A DNA stretch of 64,000 nt from Eopsaltria australis (taxonomy: Eukaryota > Chordata > Aves > Passeriformes > Petroicidae). Shown piece by piece: positions 61,369 to 64,000 of this stretch. Numbering within the stretch: the first letter of the stretch is position 1; each line of letters begins with the position of its first letter. The notes beneath the pieces were generated by a model that saw only the letters and a program-made list of their open reading frames with translations, made no database searches and had not been told where the DNA came from. Where the stretch lies: the NCBI GenBank assembly GCA_034509425.1, contig JAVTVJ010000846.1, positions 806,001 through 870,000 on the forward strand, written 5' to 3'. The position numbers and the translations under genes were made by a program.

Positions 61369-64000
61369 ATATCTCTTTAATCCCCTACGTGCTGTTTAAT
61401 CCAGCCAACGGTCACAATCCCCAGCCTGACTAGTTCTGGGCCAGCTCTCCCATCTCTTCTGTACAGGCAGATATTTGAATTCTATTCTAAACAGAAGCTT
61501 TGGAGGCAAAAGGAACTGCAGTCTTTCTCTGTTTTTCATTAGTATGTACAACTTTTCATTAATAGATACAAAAGGATATGAAAGTTTACTCTTTTTCCTT
61601 ATGAAAATACAATAATTCTTTGCAGATTAAAATGTGACATTGAATCATTTTGCTTCACTTGGGCATAGTTCATACAATTCTAAATAAATTGGGACAGAGA
61701 ATAAAATTCCATTTGTCTTTCGTTTGATCAGTGATGAGATTCTCATTTAAAAAATTAGAGCTATAAAATGGAAGAGAATAACTTAAGGTTTGGTAAGATA
61801 CTTTGTTCATTCGGTGTTTTAGTTTATGTGCATATAAAGAGGCTAAAATACAAACAAGAAATTGGATAAACAGAAGTATATGGTTTTCCTTTGGTTTCAT
61901 GCCCATCCAGTATAGCAAGCAAAACAGAATTCAGTGTCAGAATTCTAAAGGGTCACGGGGAACATGCAAGTGATTGAACTAGTCTAGCATCAGCACACAG
62001 TGCCAAGAAAATAAAGCATGCTCTGGGGCAGTGACATTGCCACCGTCACATTTACTATTTTGAGACATTACTTTTTAACCCGTTGTAAATCAGTAGCACC
62101 AGCAGACTTATTCAGAACTTGCTATGCAAAACCTATGGTGTACCAAGTTGCAGTACAGGGAATTCAGGATCAACCCAGAGTCTTCACTTGGCTGAAAAAT
62201 AGATGAACTAGACAACTGAATTCTCACCAGCTGGGAACTACCAGCCACTGCAGAAGCCCAAGCTGATCTTAGCAAAAAAAGCTTGTTTTGAAGTAGGTGC
62301 TAGAAACTTTAATTGGAGTCTTCATATAAAAATTGTTCTCTATAAAAGAAGTGCCAAAACCACGTGTATTCTGGTGCTGTTAATCAGCATACAATGTATG
62401 AAGAATCAATGTATGCATTTGGAAAATTTACCTCTCTGCCTCACTGTTCCTTTAACAGTGCTAAATGAGTAAAGGCCAAGGCCAGCTTCTGAATAGACAG
62501 AGAGTTAATCGGGAAAGAAAACAAAAGTGGGTTTATCGTAAGTTGTTTTTCTCAATTGCTTTGCACCCTTTGGCATAGTGTCACCTCTTGTCCATGTAAC
62601 AAGTGTTGCACAGAGAGCTGTCGCATTCTTCTATCCCAGATCCTTTATCCAGACCATTGCTCAAAAGAAAGATCCAGCTCTGCTACTTTGTTAAAAAGAT
62701 ACAATTAGTGTGTTACAATGGTATATTTTTATAATTGCACATGGATCCTAAAGACAGAAATCCAGACATTAAATAAGTACAAGTGTCTCACTCCACTGAT
62801 TTAGAAAAGATGCAAAGTTTCAGCTGTTTTATTAATCCCTGGCCTGCAATCAAGAACTGCTACGTTTTGCCTAGAGAATAGAAGGTCTTCTGAAAACTGA
62901 AAAGCAAAAACCTTCCTTGCCTTCTAACCACTCTACAATTAATGTAGGATGGTTGCCAAAGCAGGTGGAAAGAAGTATGAGCATGAAAAGCCTCCAAGGT
63001 AAAGTCATCTATGGTGACCCAGATGGTAAAAGGTAAAAGCCAGAGACACTGCAGCTGTACATGAAAATACTCCTCTTTGTGATTCTAGTTCTAATCACAG
63101 TTGGGGAAATAGGAAGGTACTGGTAGCTTTTTAAAAGTGGTTTAAATATTATCACATTTAAATATTACCATATTTAAATATTATCATATTTTAAATCCAA
63201 TATTTACTGGGATCAGGTTCTTAAATCCGATATTCATCATGCAGCAGAGGACTGCCGTGATAATTTCTGGTGTGCTACTAGGAAGGCTATCGAAGCCATT
63301 TCTTGCTGTAACTGCAGGTGTGGACTGCATTCACATAGGGCTGAGAGAATCATTGTCTCAGGAAATCACCGATAAGTGTGCTTTGCCTGAAAACACTCTG
63401 CCTGGTGTTTAAAAGCAGAGCAAAACAGAAGGTTGGGTGGAAAGAAGCAGAGCTCAGGAAAAATGGGTATACAACTGAGAAAAAACTCTTTAAAATTAGT
63501 TTCAATTATCTCTGACTTTAAGGAAACTGAAAGAGGTCTACATATAACACAGACTCTAGCTTAGCTTTTCTCAGTATTAAAACTGTGCCAGAATTCTACA
63601 GTTTTCTCTTTCCTTTACTCCACCCCCACCAAACTGAAAAGACTTTCTATGCTTACTGGAGAAAGGTTCTGCAAAACTTCTGAAACTTCAGTTAATCTTC
63701 TGCAATCAGATGTACTGGCCCTAGTTTAAGGATGCTAAAAATTTCAACACAGAATGTTGAGTGTCTGAGAGAACTCATTTGCTCTCCCATTTTGGTTTGT
63801 TTAAATGCAGCAGGGAGAAACAGCCTTACTTTTTCCTTCATCCCATGTACCCTCATATTTGCGACAGTAATCTGACAGTGAAAACATGTAAAGCAAGCAA
63901 CATTCTAAACAGGCTGAAATTTGTACCTGTTTACATTTAAAATTATTAAAAAGAGGGGAGTTGGCATCTGTAGCACACACAACTTCTCTCTTTGATCAGT
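61369..64000. other. AT-rich unique sequence, no gene seen
   Basis: Open frames are at most 82 codons. The only structure is the short tandem repeat at 63141-63188. No transposon recognised. Confidence 0.5.
63141..63188. repeat. Three 16-base AT-rich tandem units
   Basis: Units TTTAAATATTATCACA, TTTAAATATTACCATA and TTTAAATATTATCATA, followed by a diverged partial unit. A second short direct repeat, TTAAATCCRATATT, occurs just downstream (about 63190-63204 and 63222-63236). Confidence 0.9.

Overview
The window looks like AT-rich nuclear DNA from a bird, probably a songbird. Three observations support this. There are six separate copies of CR1, the dominant LINE of bird genomes; four keep the CR1 3' terminus and two of those clearly show its short direct repeat. 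There are long LTRs of the GC-rich, repeat-filled ERVL-like kind common in birds. There is no sign of bacterial gene density: the open frames outside repeats are short and unrelated to any family I recognise. Species and chromosome cannot be read from the sequence.

I find no intact host gene, no convincing exon, no tRNA or rRNA gene and no CRISPR array. The window reads as intergenic or deep intronic sequence with islands of mobile DNA. From left to right: unique AT-rich sequence with a CR1 3' end (9.4 kb), an unexplained GC-rich island (12.2-12.85 kb), an unusually good stem-loop (17.2 kb), then a repeat cluster at 17.4-21.4 kb. In that cluster a CR1 copy is split by an antisense solo LTR, and a second LTR of the same family lies in the opposite direction about 1.6 kb further on, next to another CR1 3' end. 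At 25.4-27.3 kb lies the largest CR1 fragment. It runs from the end of ORF1 (an SGNH-type esterase tail) through the endonuclease into the start of the reverse transcriptase, but lacks its 3' end. Further CR1 3' fragments lie at 37.7-38.5 kb and 43.0-43.6 kb.

The right end (58.9-61.4 kb) is rich in unusual DNA: nested LTR pieces, a roughly 300-base pure purine GGAGA array, a 24-base GC-rich minisatellite that stays open in frame on both strands, and a T13-G16 tract.

The genes do not work together here: every recognisable coding remnant belongs to a dead retrotransposon. I did not find a new biological system. The best leads are the stem-loop at 17198-17264, a POU/homeodomain-site cluster at 16.5-16.75 kb, paired E-boxes at 14.52 kb, and the structured-DNA block near 60-61.4 kb. 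All family assignments are from memory of the families; no search or folding program was run.
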